Source of the DNA: Bradyrhizobium sp. B097
GTDB lineage: Bacteria > Pseudomonadota > Alphaproteobacteria > Rhizobiales > Xanthobacteraceae
Direction: 5' to 3'
DNA length: 64,000 bases
NCBI RefSeq assembly: GCF_038957035.1
Contig: NZ_CP152412.1
Location: forward strand, 7,746,501 to 7,810,500
Shown here: positions 27,089 to 35,695 of the stretch, piece after piece
Layout: every line of letters starts with the position of its first letter
Position numbering within the stretch: the first letter of the stretch is position 1
The notes under the pieces: generated by a model
Database searches by the model: none
Told to the model about the DNA's origin: nothing
The model's input: only the letters and a program-made list of their open reading frames with translations
Made by a program: the position numbers and the translations under genes

Positions 27089-27667
27089 TCATTGCATCGT
27101 GATGTTTGGCAGCCGCTTCCGTCGCAGCGAGACGGGCGAACGGCCGTAGAGTTTTGCGAATGCGGCGTTCATGCGCCTTGCGCTGGAGAAGCCGGCGCGC
27201 TGCGCCACCAGAGAGAGCGGAAGATCGCTCTCGTCGATCAGGCGCTTGGCGCGCTGCACGCGCAGCGAGAGCGCGACCTGCAGCGGCGAGGCATCGAGAT
27301 GCTCGGCGAACAGCCGCGACAGATGCCGCGCACCGATGCCGAGCCGATCGGCCAGCGCAACGACATTGCCGCGGTCGAGGGCGCCCGATTCGATCAGCGC
27401 CAGCGCGCGCTCGACCGTGGTCCTGGTGCCCTTCCATGCCGGGCAGAACGGCGCCGCCTCGGGACGGCAGCGCAGGCAGGGCCGGAAGCCGGCGCGCTCG
27501 GCCGACGCGGCGCTGCCGTAGAACCGCACATTGCGGGCGAGCGGCGTGCGCGCCCGGCACACCGGACGGCAATACACGCCCGTCGTCCTGACCGCGACGA
27601 ACACGATGCCGTCCCAGGCCGGGTCGCGGCGCTGAAAGGCTGCATACTGTGCGGCGAAGTCGAGCAT
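27089..27667 (-). CDS. Ada-type zinc domain fused to an AraC helix-turn-helix (AdaA-like regulator)
   Basis: A 192-residue protein with the Ada N-terminal methyl-acceptor zinc domain: Cys33, Cys37, Cys64 and Cys67 (VYCRPVCRAR and FRPCLRCRPE), with exactly the spacing of E. coli Ada (38, 42, 69, 72). Residues 95-190 are an AraC-type DNA-binding domain (VVALADRLGIGARHLSRLFA, RVQRAKRLIDESDLPLSLVA, FSSARRMNAAFAKLYGRSP). The O6-methylguanine methyltransferase and the AlkA domain are missing. The likely role is a methyl-phosphotriester sensor that activates transcription. It is followed at 17 bp by the PaaI gene, an unusual partner for an alkylation sensor. Confidence 0.88.
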   Translation of the reverse strand: MLDFAAQYAAFQRRDPAWDGIVFVAVRTTGVYCRPVCRARTPLARNVRFYGSAASAERAGFRPCLRCRPEAAPFCPAWKGTRTTVERALALIESGALDRGNVVALADRLGIGARHLSRLFAEHLDASPLQVALSLRVQRAKRLIDESDLPLSLVAQRAGFSSARRMNAAFAKLYGRSPVSLRRKRLPNITMQ

Positions 27668-27743
27668 GCCATCGCTATAGCGACGCCCGCGCGCCGCGAC
27701 GACCCGCTTTGCGGAGACGGCGTCCGGAAACGACCGCCTGGAA

Positions 27744-28208
27744 CTAGAGGCGCTTGGTCATGAACAGGCTGAGCGGATCGGGCGCGTAGCCGCCGAACGG
27801 CGGGCACTCCTGGTAGCCGGCGGCGCGATAGAGCCCGATCGCCTCCGGCTGCCGGATTCCGGTCTCCAGGCTGATGCGCGCGATCCGCCGGTCGCGCGCG
27901 GCGTCCTCCAGCGCGTCGAGCAGGCGGTGGCCGAGCCCGTGTCCGCGCGCGTCGGCCCGCACGAACATCCGCTTCATCTCGGCGTGCTCGGGTGCGATGA
28001 GGCGGAAGGCGATCGACCCGACCACCTCGCCATCGCGGCGCGCGACGAGGAAGACCGTATCCGGGACGGCCAGCGTCTCGACGGCGGCGAGGTGATTGCT
28101 ATCGGGCGGATACAGCGCCTGCATGTGGGCGTCCGACAGATCGATCAGCTGCCGCACGTCGGGCCGCCGCGGGTCTTCGGGGGCGATGCTGATGTCAGGC
28201 TTGTGCAT
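27744..28208 (-). CDS. GNAT family N-acetyltransferase
   Basis: A 154-residue acetyltransferase of the GNAT fold. The acetyl-CoA binding motif A is RADARGHGLGHRLLDALEDA (R/Q-x-x-G-x-G type), preceded by AEMKRMFV. The later YRAAGYQEC is the usual C-terminal tyrosine-containing helix end, and SLFMTKRL closes the last strand. The substrate cannot be inferred. It starts at ATG 28208 and stands alone on this strand, 76 bp upstream of the Ada-AraC gene start. Confidence 0.87.
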   Translation of the reverse strand: MHKPDISIAPEDPRRPDVRQLIDLSDAHMQALYPPDSNHLAAVETLAVPDTVFLVARRDGEVVGSIAFRLIAPEHAEMKRMFVRADARGHGLGHRLLDALEDAARDRRIARISLETGIRQPEAIGLYRAAGYQECPPFGGYAPDPLSLFMTKRL

Positions 28209-28378
28209 CTCTGGCCCAATGCAGGTCGTCGTCGCGATTGTCGGCCGCCCTCACCGCCCCGTCAATTTGCGGGGACTGCGACCAAAAGACTTCGTGCTGC
28301 CGCAGTTCGGTCACCGAAAATTAAGGCTCGATTTAGTTTCGAGGATCATCCTTTGCGTCACCGAACACGGGTCACGCC

Positions 28379-29062
28379 ATGCAAGACCGCGAGCCGATCA
28401 GTCCTGGGAGCATCTGGCCAACGGATGTGACGGAGGGTCATTCGCCGGCGCAGACGGCGGACCTCTGGGACGTCTCCAACGAGAACCACGACGCCGCCCT
28501 GCTGCTGCGGGAGCCGTTCGCCGACCGGATCGGCACCGCGCTGCTGGCAGCCACCGCACTGGCCGCATGCTTCGTGCTGGGATGGACCGGCGGCGCCAAC
28601 TGGCACGATTTTGCGGCTCCCGCGCCGGTCCCGGTGGCCCAGAAGGAAGCGCCGGTCCCGCATGTTGCCGAGACGCGGCCGAGCCCAAGAAGCGAATCGA
28701 GGGGCGAGCGCCGGACCGCGTCGAACGCCGACCCCGCCGTCACCGGCAGCATTCCGAAGAACACCCCTGCCAGCCCGCGCCCGCTCGCTCTCGGCGCCGC
28801 GCCCACCACCCTGAACGCGCAGGCCGCCGCGCTCGGAACGAAGCAGCCCGCGGGAGCAGCGGCGGAGACGCGGCCGAGCACCATTCCCGGATGGTCAGTG
28901 GTCGAAGTCCGCGACGGCACCGCCGTGCTCGAGGGGCCGGAGGGCGTCAAGATGGCCGCACGCGGCGACGTCGTCCCAGGCCTCGGCCGGATCGATTCCA
29001 TCGTGCGCTGGGGCAATCGCTGGATCGTTGCCACCGGAAGCGGATTGGTCGCAACGCCCTGA
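28379..29062 (+). CDS. Membrane-anchored protein with a C-terminal GspC/PilP-like segment
   Basis: A 227-residue protein. One membrane helix (IGTALLAATALAACFVLGWT, about 51-70) follows a soluble N-terminus of about 50 residues; the part after it is a Pro/Ala-rich periplasmic linker. The C-terminal 60 residues (IPGWSVVEVRDGTAVLEGPE, then GRIDSIVRWGNRWIVATGSG) look like the compact beta domain of type II secretion or pilus-associated proteins, in which an IVRWG/NRWIVATG-like pair is common. This is weak similarity by eye. No secretion or pilus genes are nearby. The gene stands alone. Confidence 0.6.
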   Translation: MQDREPISPGSIWPTDVTEGHSPAQTADLWDVSNENHDAALLLREPFADRIGTALLAATALAACFVLGWTGGANWHDFAAPAPVPVAQKEAPVPHVAETRPSPRSESRGERRTASNADPAVTGSIPKNTPASPRPLALGAAPTTLNAQAAALGTKQPAGAAAETRPSTIPGWSVVEVRDGTAVLEGPEGVKMAARGDVVPGLGRIDSIVRWGNRWIVATGSGLVATP

Positions 29063-29106
29063 GCCCGCGCGATGCAGCAGCGCGATGAGTTCGTCACTTC
29101 TTGCTT

Positions 29107-29155
29107 GGGCATGATCTTTTCGGAAAACCGCTTCGCACTTTTCCGGATCATGCCC
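29107..29155. repeat. Rhizobial palindrome (GGGCATGATC ... GATCATGCCC)
   Basis: GGGCATGATCTTTTCGGAAA and TTTTCCGGATCATGCCC form an interrupted palindrome well known to me as a dispersed element of Rhizobiales. It abuts the stop of the downstream convergent META-domain gene. Confidence 0.85.
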
Positions 29156-29571
29156 TAGTTGCTGTTGATCACGAAACGCAGCTGCCTGCTTCCGATGAAC
29201 GTGACCTGATCACCCTGCCGCCGCCAGCTCGTCGTGTCGCCGAGCGCGGCGAGCAAATCCTTGTCGGCCTGCGCCCGGTCCGGTGCGCAGTTGCGGTTCT
29301 CCATCGCGCCGGGGACGAACACGATGGTGTTGCCGGCAACCGAGAACTGGCCCTTGCCGCCGTCGCACCACAGCTCGAGGATCACCTCGCCATTGTCGCC
29401 GACCTCGATCGAGGGAATCCGCTTGGAGCCCGGCATCCGCGCGGCATCGAGCGTCATCACGAAGCCGAACGGGAATTCTTCCTGGGCCTGTACCGGCCCC
29501 GCGCCAAGCGTCGCCGCAACGACCACCAACGCGGCCATGCCGCCGTTCAGAATCCGCTTCATCGAGATCAT
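29155..29571 (-). CDS. META-domain (HslJ-like) secreted protein
   Basis: A 138-residue protein with a signal peptide (MISMKRILNGGMAALVVVAA, then TLGAGPVQAQ). The rest resembles the META domain of HslJ/ heat-inducible outer-membrane proteins: FVPGAMENRNCAPDRAQADK, then LLAALGDTTSWRRQGDQVTF, and IGSRQLRFVINSN. I start it at ATG 29571 because GGGAATGGC precedes it; ATG 29562 is an alternative. Two cysteines could form a disulfide. The function of META proteins in rhizobia is not settled. It is followed directly by a palindromic repeat. Confidence 0.7.
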   Translation of the reverse strand: MISMKRILNGGMAALVVVAATLGAGPVQAQEEFPFGFVMTLDAARMPGSKRIPSIEVGDNGEVILELWCDGGKGQFSVAGNTIVFVPGAMENRNCAPDRAQADKDLLAALGDTTSWRRQGDQVTFIGSRQLRFVINSN

Positions 29572-29655
29572 GCCATTCCCAGCAATTGCAACGCCGCCCT
29601 TGTATGGGACGAGGCTGCGATTGGCCAGAATGGCGGCGCGAGAAAAAGCGCTTGA

Positions 29656-29692
29656 AAAGCAAAATCCCCGCGGGCTCGCACCCGCGGGGATC
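29656..29692 (-). terminator. Terminator of the lldP-type permease
   Basis: On the minus strand GATCCCCGCGGGTGCGAGCC and CGCGGGGATT form a hairpin followed by TTTGCTTTT, a classical Rho-independent signal. Confidence 0.85.
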
Positions 29693-29717
29693 TCCGTTTG
29701 GGCGACGCCTCGCCTCG

Positions 29718-31388
29718 TTATTTCAGAACCATCGCCGTGAACGGGTAGACATAGGCTTGCAGGGTCACGAACAGACCGACCAGGCACGCCAGCACGATCG
29801 AGTGCAGGAACACGTAGCGCAGGATCGACCCTTCGTGGCCGTACCAGTTGGTCGCGGTGGAGGCGACAACGATCGATTGCGCGTCGATCATCTTGCCCAT
29901 CACGCCGCCCGAGGAGTTCGCCGCCGCCATCAGGATCGGCGACAGGCCGAGCTGCTCGGAGGTGATCTTCTGCAGATTGCCGAACAGCACGTTCGAGGCG
30001 GTATCCGATCCGGTCAGCGCCACGCCCAGCCAGCCGAGCAAGGTGCCGAAGAAGGGATAGAGCACGCCGGTCGCCGCGAAGGCGAGGCCGAGAGTGGCGT
30101 CGACGCCGGACAGCCGGGTCAAGGTGCCGATCGCCAGCATCGCCGAGATCGTGATCAGCGAGATCGCGCAGAGGCGGATGGTGCGGCCATACTCGGCAAT
30201 CAGCTTGGCAGGCGAGAAGCCCATCAAGAGACCCGAGATGATCGCGGCGATCAGCATGCCGGTGCCGGTGAACGACAGGTAGGTGAAGCTGAACACGGCG
30301 CCTTCGGGCGTCGGCTTGGCGGCCACTGGCGGCACCTTGAAGATCAGCTTGTCGAGCTCGGGCACCGCATAGTTCCAGGTGAAGTTGGCGTTCGCCCAGG
30401 TCTTGAAGGCGCCATTGCCCCAGATCAGCATCAGCACGCAGACGATGATCCACGGCAGCAGCGCGCTCCACAATTCGCCCTGGGTCAGCGGTGTCTTGTC
30501 GAGCGGCGGTGCAGCCGCCATCGTTGCCGCCGATTCATCGCGGCCGCGCAGCGCGGGCGACAGCCAGAGCTGCCGCGGCTGCCAGACCTTCAGGAACAGG
30601 ATCAGCGCGCCCATCGAGATCAGCGAGGCGCCGATATCGACGATCCAGGGATTGATGTAGTTCGAGATCACGAATTGCGGGACCGCAAACGACACGCCGG
30701 TGACCAGGATCGCCGGCCAGATCTCCTTCATGCCGCGCCAGCCCGCGAACGCCCACACCACCCAGAACGGCACGATCAGCGAGAACAGCGGCAGTTGCCG
30801 GCCGACCATGGCGCCGAGGATGTAGGGATCGAGCCCGGTGACCGAGGCGAGGCCCTGGATCGGCGTGCCGAGCGCGCCGTAGGCGACCGGCGCGGTATTG
30901 GCGATCAGCGACAGGCCGGAGGCTGCGAGCGGCGAGAAGCCGAGCCCGATCAGCACCGCACCGGTGATGGCGACCGGCGTGCCGAAGCCCGAGGCGCCCT
31001 CGAAGAAGGCACCGAACGAGAACGCGATCAGGAGCAGCTGCAAGCGGCGATCCTCGGTGACGCCGCCGACGGCGCGCTTCAACAGCTCGAACTTTCCGCA
31101 CCTCACCGTGACCTGGTAGAGGAAGATGACGTTGAGCACGATCCAGCCGATCGGAAAGAACCCGGTGACGATGCCGAGGATCGATGCGCGGATCGACATG
31201 CCGGCCGGCATCGTGAACACGAAGATCGTGATCAGGTTGGTCACGATCACGGCGACGATGGCGGCGATATGTGCCTTCACCTTGCCGCTGGCGATCAGCA
31301 CCAGCAGCGTAACCACGGGAATGGCCGCCGACAGCGTCGACAGCCCGGCATTCCCCAGCGGGTTGTAGATTTGATTCCAGGTGCTCAT
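29718..31388 (-). CDS. lldP: L-lactate (or glycolate) permease, LctP family
   Basis: This is a 556-residue integral membrane carrier of the LctP/LldP/GlcA family, which imports L-lactate, D-lactate or glycolate with protons. About 12-14 hydrophobic helices cover the sequence. Family landmarks include ATLxSFGAFFEGASGFGTPVA-type residues (AFFEGASGFGTPVAITGAVL), NTAPVAYGALGTPIQGLASV and LTGSDTASNVLFGNLQ, and the C-terminal NSSGGVMGKMIDAQSIVVAS. The gene is monocistronic with its own terminator. The nearby glycolate oxidase genes (glcF, glcE, about 4-7 kb away) make glycolate an equally likely substrate; sequence alone cannot decide between lldP and glcA. Confidence 0.88.
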   Translation of the reverse strand: MSTWNQIYNPLGNAGLSTLSAAIPVVTLLVLIASGKVKAHIAAIVAVIVTNLITIFVFTMPAGMSIRASILGIVTGFFPIGWIVLNVIFLYQVTVRCGKFELLKRAVGGVTEDRRLQLLLIAFSFGAFFEGASGFGTPVAITGAVLIGLGFSPLAASGLSLIANTAPVAYGALGTPIQGLASVTGLDPYILGAMVGRQLPLFSLIVPFWVVWAFAGWRGMKEIWPAILVTGVSFAVPQFVISNYINPWIVDIGASLISMGALILFLKVWQPRQLWLSPALRGRDESAATMAAAPPLDKTPLTQGELWSALLPWIIVCVLMLIWGNGAFKTWANANFTWNYAVPELDKLIFKVPPVAAKPTPEGAVFSFTYLSFTGTGMLIAAIISGLLMGFSPAKLIAEYGRTIRLCAISLITISAMLAIGTLTRLSGVDATLGLAFAATGVLYPFFGTLLGWLGVALTGSDTASNVLFGNLQKITSEQLGLSPILMAAANSSGGVMGKMIDAQSIVVASTATNWYGHEGSILRYVFLHSIVLACLVGLFVTLQAYVYPFTAMVLK

Positions 31389-31697
31389 CTCGGGGTCCTT
31401 CCCACGTTCTTTTGCAGCGCCCCGGCCTCGGTGCAGGCAGGCGCGCCGGTGCGATTGCGGGAGTCCGTCGGAAGAATTGCAGCCCCGGCTCGCGAATGAA
31501 CGATCGGTAAGGATCGCTCACATCCTCGCGAAAAATCGAAGGTCCCCCGCCCCTCGCCGTTGTCGTCATGCTAGGGTTGACTCGATCGCCGGGACAAGCC
31601 AACGCTTGCATGCCAGACCTACGACTTTAGTCGAGGACCACGCCGATTGTCCCGATTCTTCAGGCCGTTGCGGCCACTTCCCCGGAGACGATAATCT
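31389..31697. promoter_or_regulatory. Divergent promoter region, permease and ABC transporter
   Basis: Between the divergent permease and SbmA-like genes I see only a GC-rich, non-coding stretch with no repeat and no clear operator. Confidence 0.4.
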
Positions 31698-33440
31698 GTG
31701 AACAACATTCGCTCGACGCTCGCGACGGTGTGGCGCATCGCCTCGCCCTATTTCAACTCCGACGACAAATGGGCAGGCCGCGGACTGTTGGCCGCGGTGG
31801 TGATCATCGAGCTCGCCACCGTCTTTCTGACCGTGCTGTTCAACCGCTGGAACAACGTTTTCTACAACGCGCTGCAGGAGCGCGATCAGGCGGTCTTCAC
31901 CTATCAGATCGGTTATTTCTGCGTGCTCGCGGCGTTCTGGATCGGCCTGAAGGTCTACCAGCTCTATCTCAATCAATGGCTGCAGATCCGCTGGCGGCGC
32001 TGGATGACCACGCGCTATCTCGGCGGCTGGCTGCACGATGCCAACCACTACCGCATTCAACTACTCGGCGATGCCGCCGATAACCCGGATCAGCGTATCG
32101 CCGACGACACCCAGCGCTTCGTCGAACAGACCCTGACGCTCGGGATCGGATTGCTGAGCGCCGTGGTGACGCTTGCTTCCTTCGTGTTCATCCTGTGGGG
32201 CCTTTCCAATCAGGCGCCGCTGCATCTTTTCGGCAAGGACATCGCGATTCCCGGCTATCTGGTATGGGGCGCGCTGATCTACGCGATCCTCGGAACGGTC
32301 TTGACCCATGTGATCGGCAGGCCGCTGGTCGACCTCAACTTCCGGCAGCAACGGTTCGAAGCCGATTTCCGCTTCAACCTGGTGCGGACCCGCGAGAACG
32401 CCGAGCAGATTGCACTGCTCCGCGGTGAACCGGCCGAGCGCACGCGATTACTCGATCGCTTCGGATTCGTGGTCGGGAACTGGCTCGACATCATGCAACG
32501 AACCAAGAAGCTGACCGCGTTCACCGCGACCTATTCGCAGGCCGCCGTGATCTTCCCCTATGTGCTGATCGCACCGGCCTATTTCGCCAACAAGATCCAG
32601 CTCGGCGGCATGATGCAGACCGCTTCCGCCTTCAGCAGCGTGCAGGACTCACTGTCGTTCTTCATCACGGCCTACCGGACGCTGGCTGAATGGCAATCGG
32701 TGGTCGCGCGTCTCGATGGCTTCGAGAACTCGATCCGCGGTGGCGATGCGCTCGCGCAGCGGCAGGACATCATCCACGTCAAGCCCACAGCCGGCGACAC
32801 CATCGATCTCGACGATCTCCTGGTCACCCTGCCGGACGGCAAGCCGCTGCTCGCGGCTGACGGCTTCAGCCTTCGCGACAATGAACGCACCCTGGTCACC
32901 GGTCCCTCCGGCGCCGGCAAGTCCACGCTGTTCCGCGCGGTGGCCGGCATCTGGCCGTTCGGCCGCGGCGCGGTCCAGATCCCCGCCAATGCCAGCCTGA
33001 TGATGCTGCCGCAACGTCCCTATCTGCCGATCGGCTCGCTGCATGACGCGGTGGTCTATCCGGGCAAGGCCGCGCAATTCGATGCGGGACGGGTCCGCGA
33101 GGTTGTCACCGCCGTCGGACTGCCGCAGCTTGCGGCGCGGCTCGAGGAAGAAGCGCACTGGAACCGGATGCTGTCGCTCGGCGAGCAGCAGCGGCTCGGC
33201 ATCGCCCGGGCGCTGCTGCATGCGCCGCAGTTCCTGTTCCTCGACGAGGCGACGGCCTCGCTCGACGAGCCGTCGGAGGCCGCGCTGTACCGACTGATCG
33301 CCGAGAAGCTGCCCGACACCACGGTGGTTTCGATCGGCCACCGTTCGACGCTCGACGCCTTCCACCAGCGCAACATTTCGCTGGTCCGCGACGGCGACCG
33401 CTTCACCTTGCGTGACAAAATCGAGGTTGGAGCATCGTAA
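31698..33440 (+). CDS. SbmA/BacA-like ABC transporter, fused permease and ATPase
   Basis: A 580-residue protein with the ABC_membrane_2 type membrane domain (residues 1-330, about six helices; NQWLQIRWRRWMTTRYLGGW, NPDQRIADDTQRFVEQTLTL) joined to an ATPase: Walker A GPSGAGKSTLFRAVAG at 402, signature LSLGEQQRLGIARAL near 492, and Walker B FLFLDEATASLDEP just after. This is the fused form (YddA, or BclA-type in Bradyrhizobium). Bradyrhizobial BclA imports peptides and supports symbiosis, but this particular copy cannot be equated with it by sequence reading. The start is GTG 31698, with CGGAGACG before it. Confidence 0.88.
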   Translation: MNNIRSTLATVWRIASPYFNSDDKWAGRGLLAAVVIIELATVFLTVLFNRWNNVFYNALQERDQAVFTYQIGYFCVLAAFWIGLKVYQLYLNQWLQIRWRRWMTTRYLGGWLHDANHYRIQLLGDAADNPDQRIADDTQRFVEQTLTLGIGLLSAVVTLASFVFILWGLSNQAPLHLFGKDIAIPGYLVWGALIYAILGTVLTHVIGRPLVDLNFRQQRFEADFRFNLVRTRENAEQIALLRGEPAERTRLLDRFGFVVGNWLDIMQRTKKLTAFTATYSQAAVIFPYVLIAPAYFANKIQLGGMMQTASAFSSVQDSLSFFITAYRTLAEWQSVVARLDGFENSIRGGDALAQRQDIIHVKPTAGDTIDLDDLLVTLPDGKPLLAADGFSLRDNERTLVTGPSGAGKSTLFRAVAGIWPFGRGAVQIPANASLMMLPQRPYLPIGSLHDAVVYPGKAAQFDAGRVREVVTAVGLPQLAARLEEEAHWNRMLSLGEQQRLGIARALLHAPQFLFLDEATASLDEPSEAALYRLIAEKLPDTTVVSIGHRSTLDAFHQRNISLVRDGDRFTLRDKIEVGAS

Positions 33441-33489
33441 GCACGCCGGAGCTGGGGCTTTTGGCTTAATCGGCTTACCGTGCTTTCGG

Positions 33490-33615
33490 TTCACCTCTCC
33501 CCGGCGGGGAGAGGTCGGCGCGCAGCGCCGGGTGAGGGCTCTTACCCTCTCGATAGACCGTAACCCCTCACCCGATTTGCTCACGCAAATCGACCTCTCC
33601 AAAGGGAGAGGTTAG
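33490..33615. repeat. Composite intergenic repeat
   Basis: CACCTCTCCCCGGCGGGGAG, then AGGTCGGCGCGCAGCGCCG, later GATTTGCTCACGCAAATC and CCTCTCCAAAGGGAGAGGTT. It belongs to the same family as the unit at 19480-19686 and carries three separate hairpins. Confidence 0.8.
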
Positions 33616-33673
33616 GCCGCCTGTGCTGCTCCAGTTCAGCCCGGCCTCACGACCATCAGGCGGCAATCCATCC

Positions 33674-33708
33674 AACAAAAAAGGGGCGGCAGATTGCTCT
33701 GCCGCCCC
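33674..33708 (-). terminator. Terminator of the porin gene
   Basis: On the minus strand GGGGCGGCAGAGCAATCTGC and CGCCCC form a strong hairpin followed by TTTTTT. Confidence 0.85.
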
Positions 33709-33729
33709 CGCGATCCTCGGAAGAGGAAA

Positions 33730-34719
33730 TTACTTCAGGTTGGACATCGCGGTCAGGTCGACCGAGAGCTTGGCGATACCGGATGTGCCGCACCAGTTGG
33801 AGCCCGTGCCGCCCGGATTGATCGGGGTGACGTTGGTGGTTCCGCCCGCGGTGAAGTCGCTGGTGAAGGCGCTGCAATTGCCCTTCGACAGGTCGGTGTC
33901 GGAATAGCGCAGATCGAGCGTGAACACCTTGTAGGTGAAGCCGATGCCGATGTTCCAGGTGTTGTAGTCGGCATACTTGATGCCGTTCGGGAACGCCGGA
34001 ACGCCGTAGAAGCTGTCGGAGGTGCCGAGCCACTGCCGGCCGAACTCACCCGACACATACATGCCGACGCCGCTGGTGCCGAACACGGTGCTCGGCGCGG
34101 TGTACTTGCCGATGATCGAGGAGTAGTTGCCCCAGGCGCCGGTGTTGAGGAAGTTGGGCGAGTAGTACTCGTTGATGGTGAACGCCCAGTTGTCGTTGAT
34201 GGTCCAGGTCGCCTTGCCGTAGACTTCGAAGAACGAGACGTCCTTCTTCATCACGTTGCCGTTCAGCAGGGCGTTGGCTGCGCACTCCGGGCTGAGCAGC
34301 TTGCCGGCGGTGTCGGTCGGCGCGCCGAAGTAGCAGGTTCCACCCGGATACAGGTAACCCCAGACACCGATGTCGAAGGCGAAGGCGCCGAAGGTCGGGC
34401 GGATACCGCCGTAGACGTCGACTTCGGCCGCAGCACGGTTGGCGAAGGAGATGCTTTCGGTCGAGGTGCCGATGTAGAGCTGCAGGTCCTTGTTGACGTT
34501 GTAGCGCGGCTCGAAATAGGCGGTGACCGACGGATTGTGGTTCGACTGGGTGACGCCGCGGAAGATGTAGTCGCTCACGATGCCGGCGCCGAAGGCGACG
34601 TCCCAGGGATCGAAAGGAGCCGGCGGCGGCGCCTTGACGGCCTTCACCGCCATGTCAGCTGCCATTGCCGAGCTCGAAATCATTGCTAGCGCCGTTGCTA
34701 ACAAGGCCAGTTTCTTCAT
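33730..34719 (-). CDS. TorF-family putative porin
   Basis: A 329-residue outer-membrane beta-barrel. The signal peptide is residues 1-21 (MKKLALLATALAMISSSAMA, then A). The first strand region (WDVAFGAGIVSDYIFRGVTQ) is a strong match to the TorF/Gcw_chp family. The barrel strands alternate aromatic and polar residues (for example FDIGVWGYLYPG, YNTWNIGIGFTYKVFTLDLR). ATG 34719 is favoured by the GGGGATC site; an ATG at 34731 would add four residues. The specificity is unknown; such porins admit sugars, amino acids or organic acids. It is monocistronic with its own terminator. Confidence 0.85.
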   Translation of the reverse strand: MKKLALLATALAMISSSAMAADMAVKAVKAPPPAPFDPWDVAFGAGIVSDYIFRGVTQSNHNPSVTAYFEPRYNVNKDLQLYIGTSTESISFANRAAAEVDVYGGIRPTFGAFAFDIGVWGYLYPGGTCYFGAPTDTAGKLLSPECAANALLNGNVMKKDVSFFEVYGKATWTINDNWAFTINEYYSPNFLNTGAWGNYSSIIGKYTAPSTVFGTSGVGMYVSGEFGRQWLGTSDSFYGVPAFPNGIKYADYNTWNIGIGFTYKVFTLDLRYSDTDLSKGNCSAFTSDFTAGGTTNVTPINPGGTGSNWCGTSGIAKLSVDLTAMSNLK

Positions 34720-35043
34720 GACGATCCCCATCTACTTTTCCAGACAGCCCAGCTCCGGTGGCCCCCAGGGCGCGCGATAACGGACTGCAACTAAATCGCG
34801 TGGGATCAATCTGAGGCCCGTGCACGGTACCGTGAAGGCGAAAAGACATGCATCTGCCGACTTTTTAGGCGTTCTGGCCGCCTCGCCACACGTTGGTTGG
34901 CGGGTGTTGCATTTGCACCACAAGACTCAGGGCTCCCGCCCCAGTTGAGCGGCACGCAAAATCGGATTCGAGCAACAGTTCGACACACTGCGGTCGGTAT
35001 CGACGCGAATCGCGTCTCCGCAAAACTACGGACGGCCGATACG
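34720..35043. promoter_or_regulatory. Upstream region of the porin gene
   Basis: This non-coding stretch carries the porin promoter and ends at the H1-like gene terminator. No repeat or operator is clear. Confidence 0.4.
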
Positions 35044-35078
35044 GAAAAAGCCGCAGCGGCGTCCGCTGCGGCTTCGAT
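35044..35078 (-). terminator. Terminator of the histone H1-like gene
   Basis: On the minus strand GAAGCCGCAGCGGACGCCGC and TGCGGCTT form a stem followed by TTTTTCC. Confidence 0.85.
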
Positions 35079-35101
35079 CAGGTGAACCGGTGCAGGTTCG
35101 G

Positions 35102-35482
35102 CTAGTGGTGCTCGCTGTCGGTGCCCCAGCTCGGCGCCGGCTCGTGGCTCGGCGTGGCCCAGCTCGGCGCCGGCTGCGGCGCGGGCTCGGGCGCCGGGGG
35201 CGCGGCGGCCGGCTTCGGCGCGGCGGCCTTCTTCGGAGCGCTCTTCTTGGCGGCCTTCTTCGCCGCCGGCTTCGCGGGCGCGGCTTTCTTCGGAGCAGCC
35301 TTCTTCGCAGCTTTCTTGGCTGTCTTCTTGGCGCTCTTCTTGGCTGACTTCTTCGCAGACTTCTTCGCGGCCTTCTTCGCAGTCTTCTTGGCCGACTTCT
35401 TCGCGGACTTCTTCTTCGCCGCTACCGCCTTCTTGGCCTTTTTGGCCTTCTTGCTTTTCTTCGCCTTCTTCGACTTCGCCAT
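35102..35482 (-). CDS. Histone H1-like Lys/Ala-rich nucleoid protein
   Basis: A 126-residue protein made almost entirely of Lys-Ala-Ser/Pro repeats (KSAKKSAKKTAKKAA, APKKAAPAKPAA), with a C-terminal Pro/Ala/Glu tail (PAPEPAPQPAPSWATP). This is the composition of histone H1-like proteins (Hc1-type) that coat DNA. The AGGAGG site six bases before the ATG is strong, so high expression is expected. Similar Lys-rich proteins occur across Rhizobiales and Bordetella. The repeat structure means the length may vary among strains. A related Lys/Arg tail appears in the large protein at 53221-55656. Confidence 0.85.
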   Translation of the reverse strand: MAKSKKAKKSKKAKKAKKAVAAKKKSAKKSAKKTAKKAAKKSAKKSAKKSAKKTAKKAAKKAAPKKAAPAKPAAKKAAKKSAPKKAAAPKPAAAPPAPEPAPQPAPSWATPSHEPAPSWGTDSEHH

Positions 35483-35695
35483 CGTGGTCCTCCTGTTGCC
35501 GCTGATTTGAGTCCACCGCGTATTGAAGTGATCGCTTGCCGGTCAGCAGCTGCACCTCGAGGAGAGGCACCTTCCACTTCGCTTGTCGGGCATGATGGCC
35601 GCGCGATCGCTTCGCGTCTGTGGCAGGGAAGCGCCGGTCCTTCAGTTTGCGTCAGGGCAAGGCTGGGGTCCGGATCATGCTCGAATGGCAGTCGA

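Noticed and set aside
26604..27572. A thioesterase with a long N-terminal extension
   Set aside because: The extension reads through the Ada gene in another frame; the thioesterase starts at 27071 with its own family N-terminus.
29155..30471. 438-codon minus-strand gene covering the META protein and part of the permease
   Set aside because: The first two thirds are out of frame with the permease and carry no motif; the signal peptide of the META protein marks the true start.
29283..31499. 738-codon plus-strand reading frame opposite the permease
   Set aside because: It is a high-GC shadow of lldP: antisense, His/Arg-rich, without family motifs, while the minus strand gives a complete permease.
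35102..35482. Reading the H1-like gene as a low-complexity artefact on the opposite strand (hydrophobic 129-codon frame)
   Set aside because: The minus strand has a strong AGGAGG site, a terminator and the known Lys-Ala pattern; the plus frame is its complement.
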